A stretch of DNA of 29,326 nucleotides from an uncultured Clostridia bacterium (GCA_947177495.1 CAMWUS010000001.1:1-29326), one strand, 5' to 3'; numbered from the stretch's first letter, positions 1 to 7,475 are shown. Numbers and translations: made by a program. Notes: generated by a model not told the origin, from the sequence alone.

Positions 1-108
1 GGTCCTTGTCGGGGTCCTTGTCGGGGTCCTTGTCGGGGTCCTTGTCGGGGTCCTTGTCGGGGTCCTTATCGGAATCCTTGTCAGGATCTTTGTCGGGGTC
101 CTTGTCGC
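1..108. repeat. 12-bp tandem repeat coding for Pro-Asp-Lys-Asp
   Basis: Nine consecutive 12-bp units (GGTCCTTGTCGG on the + strand) fill the left edge and probably continue beyond it. Units 1-5 are identical, while units 6-9 (61-108) carry one to three substitutions. Unit length is a multiple of three, so copy-number change keeps the lipoprotein frame open. The repeat sits inside the coding region and has no spacers, so it is not a CRISPR array. Confidence 0.95.
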
Positions 109-241
109 CCGGCTGGGTGACAGTAGGCGTATCTTTCGGGGTATCGTTATTGGACGGTGTAAACAAATCGCAAGCGGCAAAACCGAATGCCATTGCGCAA
201 ACCATGAGCCCCATAAGCAATGCAATCAAAAACTTTTTCAA
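1..241 (-). CDS. lipoprotein with PDKD repeats (N-terminal part, runs off the window)
   Basis: Reads leftward from a TTG start at 241-239 and is still open at base 1, so only about 80 codons are visible. The first ~24 residues (MKKFLIALLMGLMVCAMAFG, then FAAC) have a basic n-region, a hydrophobic core and a Cys preceded by Ala-Ala, which fits a lipoprotein signal and lipobox. The mature part starts with a Thr/Pro/Asp-rich linker (about residues 26-45) and enters a tandem Pro-Asp-Lys-Asp repeat. A GAGGAA ribosome binding site lies just upstream of the TTG, which decided the start. Such repeats usually act as a spacer carrying a domain away from the membrane. The functional domain is outside the window, so I assign no function. 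Confidence 0.75.
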   Translation of the reverse strand, partial: MKKFLIALLMGLMVCAMAFGFAACDLFTPSNNDTPKDTPTVTQPGDKDPDKDPDKDSDKDPDKDPDKDPDKDPDKDPDKD

Positions 242-272
242 AGTAGTTTCCTCACTTTTTAAGCGTGTATCA

Positions 273-301
273 ATTATAACATATATTTTATCAAACGGCA
301 A
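273..301 (-). promoter_or_regulatory. sigma-A-type promoter for the lipoprotein gene
   Basis: On the minus strand a TTGCCG -35 box (301-296) and a perfect TATAAT -10 box (278-273) are separated by 17 bp. Transcription would start about 25 bases upstream of the TTG start codon. Confidence 0.7.
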
Positions 302-391
302 TCCCTTTCAAGAAAAATATCGAGAGGGGAAAAGTTCCTAACGGGATTTTTCGCGTTTGAAAATATTTTTCATAAAAACGCATTGCGGCTA

Positions 392-420
392 TTTACAAAT
401 TTTGCGTTCCGTGTTACAAT
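392..420 (+). promoter_or_regulatory. sigma-A-type promoter for the esterase gene
   Basis: TTTACA (392-397), 17-bp spacer, TACAAT (415-420). A TG one base upstream of the -10 box makes it an extended -10. It lies 39 bases before the ATG at 460, which is preceded by an AAGGGAG ribosome binding site. Confidence 0.65.
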
Positions 421-459
421 TAAATAGCGGAATTACCGCCTACGATAAGGGAGACGAAT

Positions 460-1884
460 ATGAAAAAAACTTTGGCGACAGCCGTATTGGCGTTGACTGC
501 GGCGGGCATCGTTGCGGCTTCTTCGGGAGCGATTGCGCCTGCACGCGCGGAGGAGCAAAAAACGGCGGATATCTATATCCTCGCGGGGCAAAGCAATGCG
601 GTTGGGTGTTCCAACCTTTCGCAGACGGTGCACGGGCAGAGCGACGCGGCGATGACTTACGAAAGCGCGATTGCGGCGGACGACGCGCGCAACAAGAGCG
701 GATACAATAACGTGCTGTACTACGGCGTTACCAACGTGGATGCCAAAGCGCAGAGCATTCCCTCCGCTTCGCTCGTATCCGTCAAGCTCGGGCAGGGGCA
801 GAACGCGCAGTTTATGGGTCCCGAAGTGGGCATGGCGAAAATCCTCTCCGAAACGCATACCGAGGAGCATCCCGCGGTCATCATCAAATATGCGGCGGGC
901 GGCGTATACCTCGGCGACTACAACGGTGCGTTCGGGGCGCCCTATCTCTTCACCGAGCAGTACGGCAATTGGGCATCGCCCACCATCCTTGCCCGTTGGA
1001 AGGAAGAGGGCAAGAAGATACATAAAAATTCGGGACTCATGTACACCCGCTTTTTGGAGGTGTTAGAGCGCGGGCTCGGCGAGGTGCGCGCGCAGGGCTA
1101 TACTCCCGTTATCAAAGGCTATATTTGGATGCAGGGGGAATCGGACGCTGAGCATAAGGAGCTTTCCGCGGATTACGGGAAGAATTTGCGCGATCTTATC
1201 GGCGATATGCGTAGCGCGGTTGCCGAGCTTACCGAGGACGAGAATGCGCGCCATATGCCGTTTGTCGTCGGCAAAATCACGCCCACCTATAACGGCTATA
1301 CGAAGTGGGTGGAAACGCTGCGTACCAATCAGGAAACGGTCGCCAAAACTGTTCCCTTCGTTTCTACGGTGGAGACGGATGACTTGCCCGTTGTCGATAT
1401 GAAAACGCAAGAAACGCTGGGCAGCGACGTTTGCCATTTCAACGCGGGCGATATGTACACGCTCGGGAAGAGGTTTGCTACTTCCGCGCAAAGGGGCGTT
1501 GCGAAATACGCCTTTACCGTTACTGCGGGCGAGGGCGGAAGCGTGGAAATGTGCAGCGTTCTTTCGGACGGCGCGGAAATCGGGATTATCTTTACGCCCG
1601 AAGAGGGAAAAGTGCTTGCGCGCGTGTTGTGTAACGATAAGGATATCACGAATGATATCAAGCGTACAAAAAACACTTTTAATTGGAAGCCCGTTTCCGT
1701 TTCGGCATTCAACGAAATCGTACTCGAATTCCAAGACAAGGAGCCCGAACCCGACCTCGACCAGTCTAAGCCTATTGAAGAGCCCATAAGAAAAGGGTGC
1801 TCGTCTTCCGTGGGCTTTGGTGTAGTTGCCGCGGGCGGCGTTTTGGCGGCGGTTGCCGTTTGCGCCAAAAAGAAGAAGAAATAA
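460..1884 (+). CDS. secreted SGNH / sialate O-acetylesterase-like carbohydrate esterase with C-terminal membrane tail
   Basis: A 474-residue exported protein. Residues 1-30 are a signal peptide ending in ARA. The catalytic domain (about 36-345) starts with the block-I motif AGQSNAVG (nucleophile Ser45), has MQGESD at 224-229, and ends with an Asp-x-x-His pair (Asp323, His326). This is the layout of the sialate O-acetylesterase/DUF303 branch of SGNH hydrolases, which remove acetyl groups from sugars or cell-wall polysaccharides. Residues ~350-430 form a small beta-rich domain, followed by a Glu/Pro linker. The C-terminus reads Lys-Gly-Cys-Ser-Ser-Ser, a ~20-residue Gly/Ala/Val-rich hydrophobic helix, then six basic residues, so the enzyme is probably held at the membrane or sorted to the surface. 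It has its own promoter and no operon partner. The exact substrate is not readable from sequence. Confidence 0.82.
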   Translation: MKKTLATAVLALTAAGIVAASSGAIAPARAEEQKTADIYILAGQSNAVGCSNLSQTVHGQSDAAMTYESAIAADDARNKSGYNNVLYYGVTNVDAKAQSIPSASLVSVKLGQGQNAQFMGPEVGMAKILSETHTEEHPAVIIKYAAGGVYLGDYNGAFGAPYLFTEQYGNWASPTILARWKEEGKKIHKNSGLMYTRFLEVLERGLGEVRAQGYTPVIKGYIWMQGESDAEHKELSADYGKNLRDLIGDMRSAVAELTEDENARHMPFVVGKITPTYNGYTKWVETLRTNQETVAKTVPFVSTVETDDLPVVDMKTQETLGSDVCHFNAGDMYTLGKRFATSAQRGVAKYAFTVTAGEGGSVEMCSVLSDGAEIGIIFTPEEGKVLARVLCNDKDITNDIKRTKNTFNWKPVSVSAFNEIVLEFQDKEPEPDLDQSKPIEEPIRKGCSSSVGFGVVAAGGVLAAVAVCAKKKKK

Positions 1885-1890
1885 AATCCC

Positions 1891-1919
1891 TTGCAAATCG
1901 CGCGGGGGTATGCTATAAT
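1891..1919 (+). promoter_or_regulatory. promoter of tilS, predicted to give a leaderless mRNA
   Basis: TTGCAA (1891-1896), 17-bp spacer, TATAAT (1914-1919). The ATG chosen for tilS starts at 1927, seven bases after the -10 box ends, which is where transcription should begin. No Shine-Dalgarno sequence can fit in that gap. Confidence 0.75.
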
Positions 1920-1926
1920 ATTGCCA

Positions 1927-3222
1927 ATGGATTTGGTGGATTTGCAAAGCTATCGCGGAATGCGCGTTTGCGTGGCGGTGTCGGGCGGGGTGGATTCCGT
2001 GACCTTACTGCACCTCTTTCACGCGAACGCGGAAAAGTTGGGGATCACCCTTTCCGCACTTACCTGCGAGCACGGCATCCGCGGAGAGCAATCTCTGCGG
2101 GATTTGCATTTCGTGGAAACGCTCTGCGGGGAATGGAGTATTCCGCTCAGCGTGTTTCGGGCGGATATTCCCGCACGCGCGAAGTTAAGCGGCAGAGGCT
2201 TGGAAGAAGAGGGGCGGGCGTTCCGCTATACCTGTTTCCAAGAGATTTTGAGCGCGGGCAAAGCGGACGCGGTTGCAACCGCACACCATAAAGACGATTA
2301 CGCGGAAACGGTGCTCTTCCGCTTAGCGCGGGGGACTTCGCTAGCGGGGCTTGCGGCAATCCGCGAACGGCAGGGCATTATCCGTCCTTTATTAAAAGTC
2401 ACGCGGGAGCAAATCGAGGCTTACGCCGCGCGGCACGGATTACCGTTCGTCACGGACGAGAGCAACGCGGATACGCGCTATACGCGCAACGCCATTCGGA
2501 ATAACGTACTGCCCGCGTTGGAGCAGGCGGTAAGCGGCGCTTCCGAACACCTCGTGGAGTTTGCGCTTCGCGCGCAGGAGGACGAGGAATATTTGCAGTC
2601 GCTCGCCTTGCAATCGGTCAAGCGCGACGGCGCGGGGTATCGCATTTCGCTCACGCTTCCCCGTCCCGTATTTTCGCGGGCGTGCTTGCACGTTTTGCGC
2701 GAGCTTGGTTGTACGCACGACTACACGGGCGCGAACGTGCGCGAAATAGAAAAGTTGAAAGACTTGCAGAGCGGGCGGGAAGTATGTTTGCCCGGCGGTC
2801 TCAAAGCGGTGCGGGAGGGCGATGCGGCGTACTTCTATTTGCCCGTTTTTGAAGCGCTTGCGCCCATGCCGTTTGAGGCGTGCGAGTTCTCGTTCGGCGG
2901 TGCGGAATACGCCGTGTCGTTTGAAAAAGGCGAAGGGGCGCTCAGGGCGGACTTTCATAAATTCCCGCAAGGCGCTGAGATTCGAACTCGTAGAGAGGGG
3001 GATATGTTTACACCCTTCGCGGGCGGGAAGCAAACCCTCAAAGAATATCTCACCAAGAAAAAAATTCCCGCGCGGGCGGGAAAGCTGATTCCCGTCGTGG
3101 CGCACGGGAGCGAAGTGCTCGCCGTGTTCGGCGTGGAAATTTCCGAACGCGTAAAAATTACGGAAACAACGGAACGGGCAATCTACCTGTTCTCGACAAA
3201 TAAACAAAGGAAGGAGAATTGA
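1927..3222 (+). CDS. tilS: tRNA(Ile)-lysidine synthetase TilS
   Basis: TilS attaches lysine to C34 of the CAU-anticodon tRNA-Ile so that it reads AUA instead of AUG; it is an essential cytosolic N-type ATP pyrophosphatase. The protein has 431 residues from the ATG at 1927. The ATP-binding P-loop SGGVDS is at 19-24, the middle part is the substrate-binding region, and the C-terminal TilS domain contains FTPFAGGKQTLKEYL. The frame is open from 1891, but that upstream TTG lies inside the promoter, so I start at 1927. A start at 1960 (MRVCVAVSGG) is the alternative and also has no good ribosome binding site. The stop codon ends one base before hpt, and the hpt ribosome binding site lies inside the tilS 3' end. 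tilS-hpt is a standard Gram-positive pair; the usual downstream ftsH is absent. Confidence 0.92.
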   Translation: MDLVDLQSYRGMRVCVAVSGGVDSVTLLHLFHANAEKLGITLSALTCEHGIRGEQSLRDLHFVETLCGEWSIPLSVFRADIPARAKLSGRGLEEEGRAFRYTCFQEILSAGKADAVATAHHKDDYAETVLFRLARGTSLAGLAAIRERQGIIRPLLKVTREQIEAYAARHGLPFVTDESNADTRYTRNAIRNNVLPALEQAVSGASEHLVEFALRAQEDEEYLQSLALQSVKRDGAGYRISLTLPRPVFSRACLHVLRELGCTHDYTGANVREIEKLKDLQSGREVCLPGGLKAVREGDAAYFYLPVFEALAPMPFEACEFSFGGAEYAVSFEKGEGALRADFHKFPQGAEIRTRREGDMFTPFAGGKQTLKEYLTKKKIPARAGKLIPVVAHGSEVLAVFGVEISERVKITETTERAIYLFSTNKQRKEN

Positions 3223-3223
3223 T

Positions 3224-3781
3224 ATGCAAAGAGAAGTACACCCCGATATCGAGCGCGTTATGTATACCGCCGAGCAAATTCAAGGTAGAGTAAAGATTGC
3301 GGCGGAGTGGTTGGACGAACGCTATAAAAACTGCAAAGAGCCGCCGCTTGCGGTGAGCGTGCTCAAAGGCAGCGTTATGTTTTTCTGCGATTTGTTGCGG
3401 GAAATGAAAACGCCCGTACAGCTCGACTTTATGACGATCAGTTCATACGGCAATTCGTCGGAAAGCTCGGGTATGCCCAGAATCGTGATGGATTTGTCGG
3501 CGCCCTTAGAGGGGAGAGACGTGCTTCTCGTCGAAGATATTATCGACACGGGTTACACCCTTGTAAAGCTGCGCGATTTGTTAAAGGGGCGCGGGGCGAA
3601 GTCGTTTACCGTGGTTGCCTTGCTCGACAAGCCGTCGCGCAGAAAGGTGGACATCAAAGCGGACTATTCCTGCTTTACCATCGAAAACGAATTTATCGTC
3701 GGTTACGGGCTCGACTATGCGCAGCAGTACCGCAACTTGCCCTATATCGGCGTGCTGAAACACAGCGTTTACGAAAAGTAA
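3224..3781 (+). CDS. hpt: hypoxanthine(-guanine) phosphoribosyltransferase
   Basis: A 185-residue purine-salvage enzyme that joins hypoxanthine or guanine to PRPP to make IMP or GMP. The PRPP-binding signature VLLVEDIIDTGYTL is at 100-113, and the N-terminal LKGS loop is at 47-50. The length is normal for the family. The ATG follows the tilS stop by one base and is served by AAGGAG, so the two genes are translationally coupled. A strong terminator follows directly. Confidence 0.95.
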   Translation: MQREVHPDIERVMYTAEQIQGRVKIAAEWLDERYKNCKEPPLAVSVLKGSVMFFCDLLREMKTPVQLDFMTISSYGNSSESSGMPRIVMDLSAPLEGRDVLLVEDIIDTGYTLVKLRDLLKGRGAKSFTVVALLDKPSRRKVDIKADYSCFTIENEFIVGYGLDYAQQYRNLPYIGVLKHSVYEK

Positions 3782-3793
3782 AAATTGCTTATC

Positions 3794-3820
3794 GCCTACC
3801 CTCGTGGGTAGGCTTTTTTT
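3794..3820 (+). terminator. Rho-independent terminator of tilS-hpt
   Basis: GCCTACCC (3794-3801), TCGT loop, GGGTAGGC (3806-3813), then seven T residues. The stem is a perfect 8 bp. Confidence 0.93.
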
Positions 3821-3881
3821 GTTGCAAAATTTTTCCGCATAAATTTTTTCCGAATGCGCACATTACGCATAGGAGGAATTT

Positions 3882-4637
3882 ATGAAAAAGTTTTTGGCAA
3901 TCGGCGCGTTGACGCTTGCGCTCTCCGCGACAGCCGCTGCGGGTATTGCGGTAACGAGCATTTCCCGTACGCAGGACGCAGCCGATACGGCGCTGACTGC
4001 CGTCGTGAATGCCGCCGTTCTCCGTCAGGGAAGCACAGGCAGCGAAGTGAAAGAGGTTCAGCGCAGATTGAAACAATGGGGCTATTACTCGGGCTCGGTA
4101 GACGGAGTCTTCGGCGCGGGTACCAAGAAAGCGGTTATCGCTTTCCAGAAGAAGAACGGTTTGACTGCGGACGGTATCGTTGGCAAATCGACCTATAAGG
4201 CGCTCGGCATGAACGAATCGTATAATGCGCTCAACACCCCGAGCAAAAAACCGTCCTCGTCGTCCTCGTCTTCGTCGAATTATACTTCGTCCGACTTGTA
4301 TATGATGGCGAAAGCGATTTACGCCGAGGGGCGCGGAGAAAGCTACACGGGACAGGTTGCAATCGGCGCGGTTATTATGAACCGCGTGCGCAGCTCGTCG
4401 TTCCCCAACACCATTTCCGGCGTTATCTATCAGAAGGGCGCGTTCACGGCGGTTGCGGACGGACAAATCAACTTGGAGCCCAACCAAACCGCGTACGACG
4501 CGGCGCGCGACGCCATGAACGGCTGGGACCCCACTTACGGGTGCCTGTACTACTATAACCCCGCCGTTGCAACAAGCGCCTGGATTTTCAACCGTCAGAC
4601 GGTGACGGTCATCGGCAAACACGTATTTGCCATTTAA
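3882..4637 (+). CDS. sleB: spore cortex-lytic enzyme SleB
   Basis: SleB is a germination lytic transglycosylase that degrades muramic-delta-lactam-containing spore cortex. The protein has 251 residues: a signal peptide (about 1-25), a peptidoglycan-binding domain of the PG_binding_1 type (about 47-108, with the RQGSTGSEVKEVQRRL start), a Ser-rich linker (125-132) and a Hydrolase_2/SleB catalytic domain (about 136-251). The catalytic glutamate is Glu149 in IYAEGRGE. The order and length match classical SleB. An AGGAGG ribosome binding site precedes the ATG, and ypeB starts nine bases after the stop, so the two are one operon. I found no convincing sigma-A or forespore sigma-G promoter in the short gap from the upstream terminator. 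Confidence 0.93.
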   Translation: MKKFLAIGALTLALSATAAAGIAVTSISRTQDAADTALTAVVNAAVLRQGSTGSEVKEVQRRLKQWGYYSGSVDGVFGAGTKKAVIAFQKKNGLTADGIVGKSTYKALGMNESYNALNTPSKKPSSSSSSSSNYTSSDLYMMAKAIYAEGRGESYTGQVAIGAVIMNRVRSSSFPNTISGVIYQKGAFTAVADGQINLEPNQTAYDAARDAMNGWDPTYGCLYYYNPAVATSAWIFNRQTVTVIGKHVFAI

Positions 4638-4646
4638 GGAGGAGTT

Positions 4647-6608
4647 ATGGAAAAGAAAATCGGTAAAAACGTATCGAGCGGCGCGAAAAAAGTGGAGCGC
4701 GTAGAAAAAGAACAGGAGCTTCAAGCGCAGGCGGCGGGCACGCCCCCCAAGAAGAAAACCCCTGTAACCAAGAACGCGAAGAAAAGCACTCCTTCTCCCA
4801 AGAAGGAAAAGCGCGTTCAGAAAGCGGTGAAGCAGGAAAAGGCGGCGGCTGAAAAGCGTTTGGATGCCGCAAAGAAGAAGGCGGAGCGCAAAGAGAGAAA
4901 GCTCATGAAGCGCGCCGAAATCAAACAGAAGAAGATCGAGCGCAAAGCGCGTTTGCAGGAGAAGAAGCTCGCGAGAAAAGAGATGATCGCGAAAAAGCGC
5001 GCGGAACGTAAGCAGAGCCGCATCGACAGAAAAGCGGCGCTCAAAGAAAAGCGCATCGAACGGCATGCGGAAAAAATCGCCCGCCGCGAGATGCTGAAAA
5101 ACGAGAGCAAGGCAGAAAAACAAAAGCGCATTGCACGCGAGAAGAAAGATAGGCTCGCGTTGAAGGCAAAGAAGCGCGAATCGCACGATAAGGCGAGAGA
5201 GGAGCGCGCAAAGGCGCGTGAAGCGGCGCGTGTCCGCAAGGCTGAGAACAAAGAGAACAAGCGCGCACATAAGACGGTACGCAAGAGCCGTACGGCAGGG
5301 TTCGGCGGTTGGCTTGCGGCGGTTATCTCGCTCGGCGTTGTTTGCTTGGCGCTTGCCACGGTGGTAACTGCGGGCGGCTTCCGTATGAACGAGATGAACG
5401 TGACCGCGGAAAACGGTTACCGTTCCACTTTGTACGAAATGCTTTCCGTTTCCGAAGATTTGGACAACAACCTTTCCAAGCTTCGCGTTTCCTCGGGCAA
5501 CAACGAACAGCGTAAGCTGCTCACCAACGTGCTTGTAGACAGTGCACTTTTGGAAAGCGCGTTGGAGCGCGTTCCCGTAGATCAGGCGACGAGCACGGAT
5601 ATCTCTTCCTTCGTCAACAAGACGGGCGCTTATGCGCGTACCTTGCTTGGCAAACTTGCGGCAGGTCACACGCTTACTGAAAAGGAGCGCAACACCGTTA
5701 TTTATCTCTACAACGTAAACGACAAACTTTGCCGTGAACTCAACGAACTTGTATTAAACATGGAGCAGGGCGAGTTCCGCGCTTTCCTCAAAGGTACGGA
5801 AGGGACCGTTTCCCAAAAGTTCGGCGAAATGGGACAGACGAGCAAGGAAGAACCCGAAGAGATCGTTGACGCGCCTTTCTCGGGCGAGGGCAACGTAAAA
5901 GAAAATCGCCTTACGAAGTTGGAAGAAGTTACTTCCACGCGTGCGGAAGAATTGCTTCGCGGCTATATGGAAGCATATCACATCAGCGAAATGCAGTACA
6001 CGGGTGAAACGGCTTCCCGCGACATGAATTGCTATAACTTCGTTATGACCGACGACAACGGCGTAGAGCTGTTCGCGCAGGTCACCAAGAACGGCGGCAA
6101 GCTTGCATTCTTCGATTTGTACGAGGCTTGCGAGGATAAGAACTTCACCGTAGAGGGCTGCGACGCATTGGCGCGCGAGTACCTCAAAACGCTCGGCATC
6201 GAGAACGTGGAAGCGGTATGGATGTCCGACGCGGGCATGGTTGCCGATATCACTTACGTGAGCTATGACGACGGCGTGCTTGGCTATCCCGATATGATTA
6301 AGGTACGCGTTTGCGAATCCAAGGGCAGAGTGATCGGTATCGACGCGAAGGGGTATTTGGTCAACTACACGCAGCGCGATTTGAAAGCGGGCATTTCCGA
6401 AGCGCAAGCAAGGGAAAAGCTCAGCGGCGTGGAAACGGAAGAGGGCAGACTTGCACTCATTCCCGTAGACGGCGAAGAGGTACTTGCTTACGAGTACGCT
6501 TGCACCTACGGCGAGGACGAATACGTGATCTATCTCAACGCCCGCACGGGAGAAGAGGAAGAAGTGTTCATCGTTCGCAACGGTTTGCAGGGCAGATATT
6601 TAAGATAA
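4647..6608 (+). CDS. ypeB: germination protein YpeB with a long charged N-terminal extension
   Basis: YpeB is the partner that stabilises and localises SleB at the spore inner membrane. The protein has 653 residues against about 450 for typical YpeB (family knowledge). The surplus is at the N-terminus: residues 1-216 are almost only Lys, Arg, Glu, Ala and Gln with scattered Ile/Leu/Met, predicted as a very long charged alpha-helix. A single membrane segment follows (about 219-243, GGWLAAVISLGVVCLALATV), then the extracytoplasmic YpeB domain with PepSY-like repeats in the C-terminal half (ELFAQVTKNGGKLAFFD and similar). The order TM-YpeB domain and the adjacent sleB make the identity firm. With the standard topology the extension would lie on the spore-core side. 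The start is fixed by AAGGAGGAG before the ATG. The extension is in frame with no stop, so it is not a second gene. Confidence 0.9.
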   Translation: MEKKIGKNVSSGAKKVERVEKEQELQAQAAGTPPKKKTPVTKNAKKSTPSPKKEKRVQKAVKQEKAAAEKRLDAAKKKAERKERKLMKRAEIKQKKIERKARLQEKKLARKEMIAKKRAERKQSRIDRKAALKEKRIERHAEKIARREMLKNESKAEKQKRIAREKKDRLALKAKKRESHDKAREERAKAREAARVRKAENKENKRAHKTVRKSRTAGFGGWLAAVISLGVVCLALATVVTAGGFRMNEMNVTAENGYRSTLYEMLSVSEDLDNNLSKLRVSSGNNEQRKLLTNVLVDSALLESALERVPVDQATSTDISSFVNKTGAYARTLLGKLAAGHTLTEKERNTVIYLYNVNDKLCRELNELVLNMEQGEFRAFLKGTEGTVSQKFGEMGQTSKEEPEEIVDAPFSGEGNVKENRLTKLEEVTSTRAEELLRGYMEAYHISEMQYTGETASRDMNCYNFVMTDDNGVELFAQVTKNGGKLAFFDLYEACEDKNFTVEGCDALAREYLKTLGIENVEAVWMSDAGMVADITYVSYDDGVLGYPDMIKVRVCESKGRVIGIDAKGYLVNYTQRDLKAGISEAQAREKLSGVETEEGRLALIPVDGEEVLAYEYACTYGEDEYVIYLNARTGEEEEVFIVRNGLQGRYLR

Positions 6609-6622
6609 ACGATTTAAAAAAC

Positions 6623-6658
6623 AAACAAGCGCATTGCGTTACGCAATGCGCTTGTTTT
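6623..6658 (+). terminator. terminator of sleB-ypeB
   Basis: A perfect 16-bp stem (6623-6638 with 6642-6657) around a TTA loop, ending in TTTTGT. The A-rich left flank means it could also work on the other strand. Confidence 0.85.
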
Positions 6659-6731
6659 GTATATAGCTATTATTGGATTGTCATGTTGTTCCGCAGTAGA
6701 CGGCACGAAGTAGCGTAGCGAACTTCCTCAC

Positions 6732-6826
6732 CGTCATTGCGCGGAGCGAAGCGACAAAGCAATCTAGACACGAACGCTTGACAAGAACAATATCGTCTGG
6801 ATTGCTTCACTTCGTTCGCAATGACG
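6732..6826. repeat. MITE/REP-like inverted-repeat element
   Basis: The left arm (about 6732-6767, CGTCATTGCGCGGAGCGAAG and onwards to CAATCTAG) and the right arm (about 6795-6826, GGATTGCTTCACTTCGTTCG then CAATGACG) are imperfect reverse complements. Weaker similarity may extend outwards to about 6668 and 6860. This resembles a dispersed palindromic repeat seen in many bacterial genomes, whose translation gives the spurious string VIANEVKQS...FAPRND; the minus strand here (6670-6858) reads exactly such a frame. No transposase is present. The rest of the gene-free stretch 6609-6976 holds the ypeB terminator, this repeat and, near 6930, a promoter; I see nothing else in it. Confidence 0.75.
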
Positions 6827-6929
6827 AAATGATGCAATAGGGTTGGAATGACCGTCATTTCCGTACTGCGATAATTGCAAACTATATGGTATAGAATTTT
6901 CTATAAAATAACTATTTGGGAATAGTGTA

Positions 6930-6938
6930 TGATATAAT
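6930..6938 (+). promoter_or_regulatory. extended -10 promoter for the small Cys-protein genes
   Basis: TGATATAAT matches the extended -10 pattern TGnTATAAT exactly. The -35 position (6910-6915) is poor, as is common for extended -10 promoters. It lies 38 bases before the ATG at 6977, which has an AAGGAGC ribosome binding site. Confidence 0.6.
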
Positions 6939-6976
6939 GGCGATATTGAATTTTACAAAAGGAGCAGAAGATTTAT

Positions 6977-7261
6977 ATGCAAGACAAATGCAACTTGTTG
7001 TGTTACAGGTGTAAACATTTTCAGAGATATTATACCCAAGGACAGAGCGAATACCAAGCCACAAAAATTGGACGGTGCTGTAAAGGGCACGGCACAGTAA
7101 ACGGAAGCGACGGCTGTGAAGAGTTTGTGTATCGGCAAAGACCAAGGCACATAAGTAACGTTGTAAAATTTCGTTTAAATAATTTATTTACAGAGTTAAC
7201 GATGATACGAAATATCTTGGAGGAAGAGTGGCGTGAAATCAACGGGCAAAAAAACGTGTAA
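6977..7261 (+). CDS. small Cys-rich protein, likely zinc-binding
   Basis: A 94-residue protein I do not recognise. Cys5, Cys9, Cys12, Cys34, Cys35 and Cys47 suggest a small metal-binding knuckle (motif CNLLCYRCKHF, then GRCCKG and GCEEF). The C-terminal half (about 55-94) is an amphipathic helix rich in Asn, Arg and Glu. No signal peptide or membrane helix. Reality is supported by its own promoter, an AAGGAGC ribosome binding site and a 29-base overlap with a second small Cys gene. Composition is clearly more AT-rich than the neighbouring core genes, and it sits beside a MITE-like repeat, so it is probably accessory DNA. Function unknown. Confidence 0.65.
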   Translation: MQDKCNLLCYRCKHFQRYYTQGQSEYQATKIGRCCKGHGTVNGSDGCEEFVYRQRPRHISNVVKFRLNNLFTELTMIRNILEEEWREINGQKNV

Positions 7262-7475
7262 AGACTGCGACGCGTGCAAAAAAATTTGCCGTTGGCTTGG
7301 GTTGTCGGTTATTCGTGATAAGGAATATTTTTGCACCGAAAAACAACAGTTTACACAAAAGGAAAACAGTTGCGAACGGTGGCAAAAGATGGAAAGGGTG
7401 TATGACCTTTCTCCGCAGCGGTTTGAAAAGATTAAAAACGATTTGGAAATGATTTTTTCTATCCTTTCAATGTAG
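7233..7475 (+). CDS. small Cys-rich protein, second of a pair
   Basis: An 80-residue protein starting at a GTG (7233) with a strong GGAGGAAG site inside the 3' end of the preceding gene, so translation is coupled. Cys9, Cys12, Cys15 and Cys19 form an N-terminal cluster (CKDCDACKKIC), with Cys34 and Cys47 later. Cys34 and Cys47, and the Cys-Glu-x-aromatic that follows Cys47, fall at the same residue numbers as in the upstream protein, which suggests a shared fold. The C-terminus (52-80) is helical. It is AT-rich like its partner and ends before a strong terminator. Function unknown; a zinc- or iron-sulfur-binding role is inference. Confidence 0.68.
   Translation: MKSTGKKTCKDCDACKKICRWLGLSVIRDKEYFCTEKQQFTQKENSCERWQKMERVYDLSPQRFEKIKNDLEMIFSILSM

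Noticed and set aside
1..108. CRISPR-like array
   Set aside because: Units are 12 bp, contiguous without spacers and lie in a coding frame.
1891..1926. Longer tilS starting at TTG 1891
   Set aside because: The extra codons lie inside a well-formed promoter and add nothing conserved.
3836..3867. Possible sigma-G promoter for sleB (GCATA and CATTACG)
   Set aside because: Spacing is too long, the -10 part matches poorly, and the start would fall in the ribosome binding site.
6670..6858. 62-codon minus-strand frame containing VIANEVKQS and FAPRND
   Set aside because: This is the well-known false translation of a dispersed palindromic repeat.
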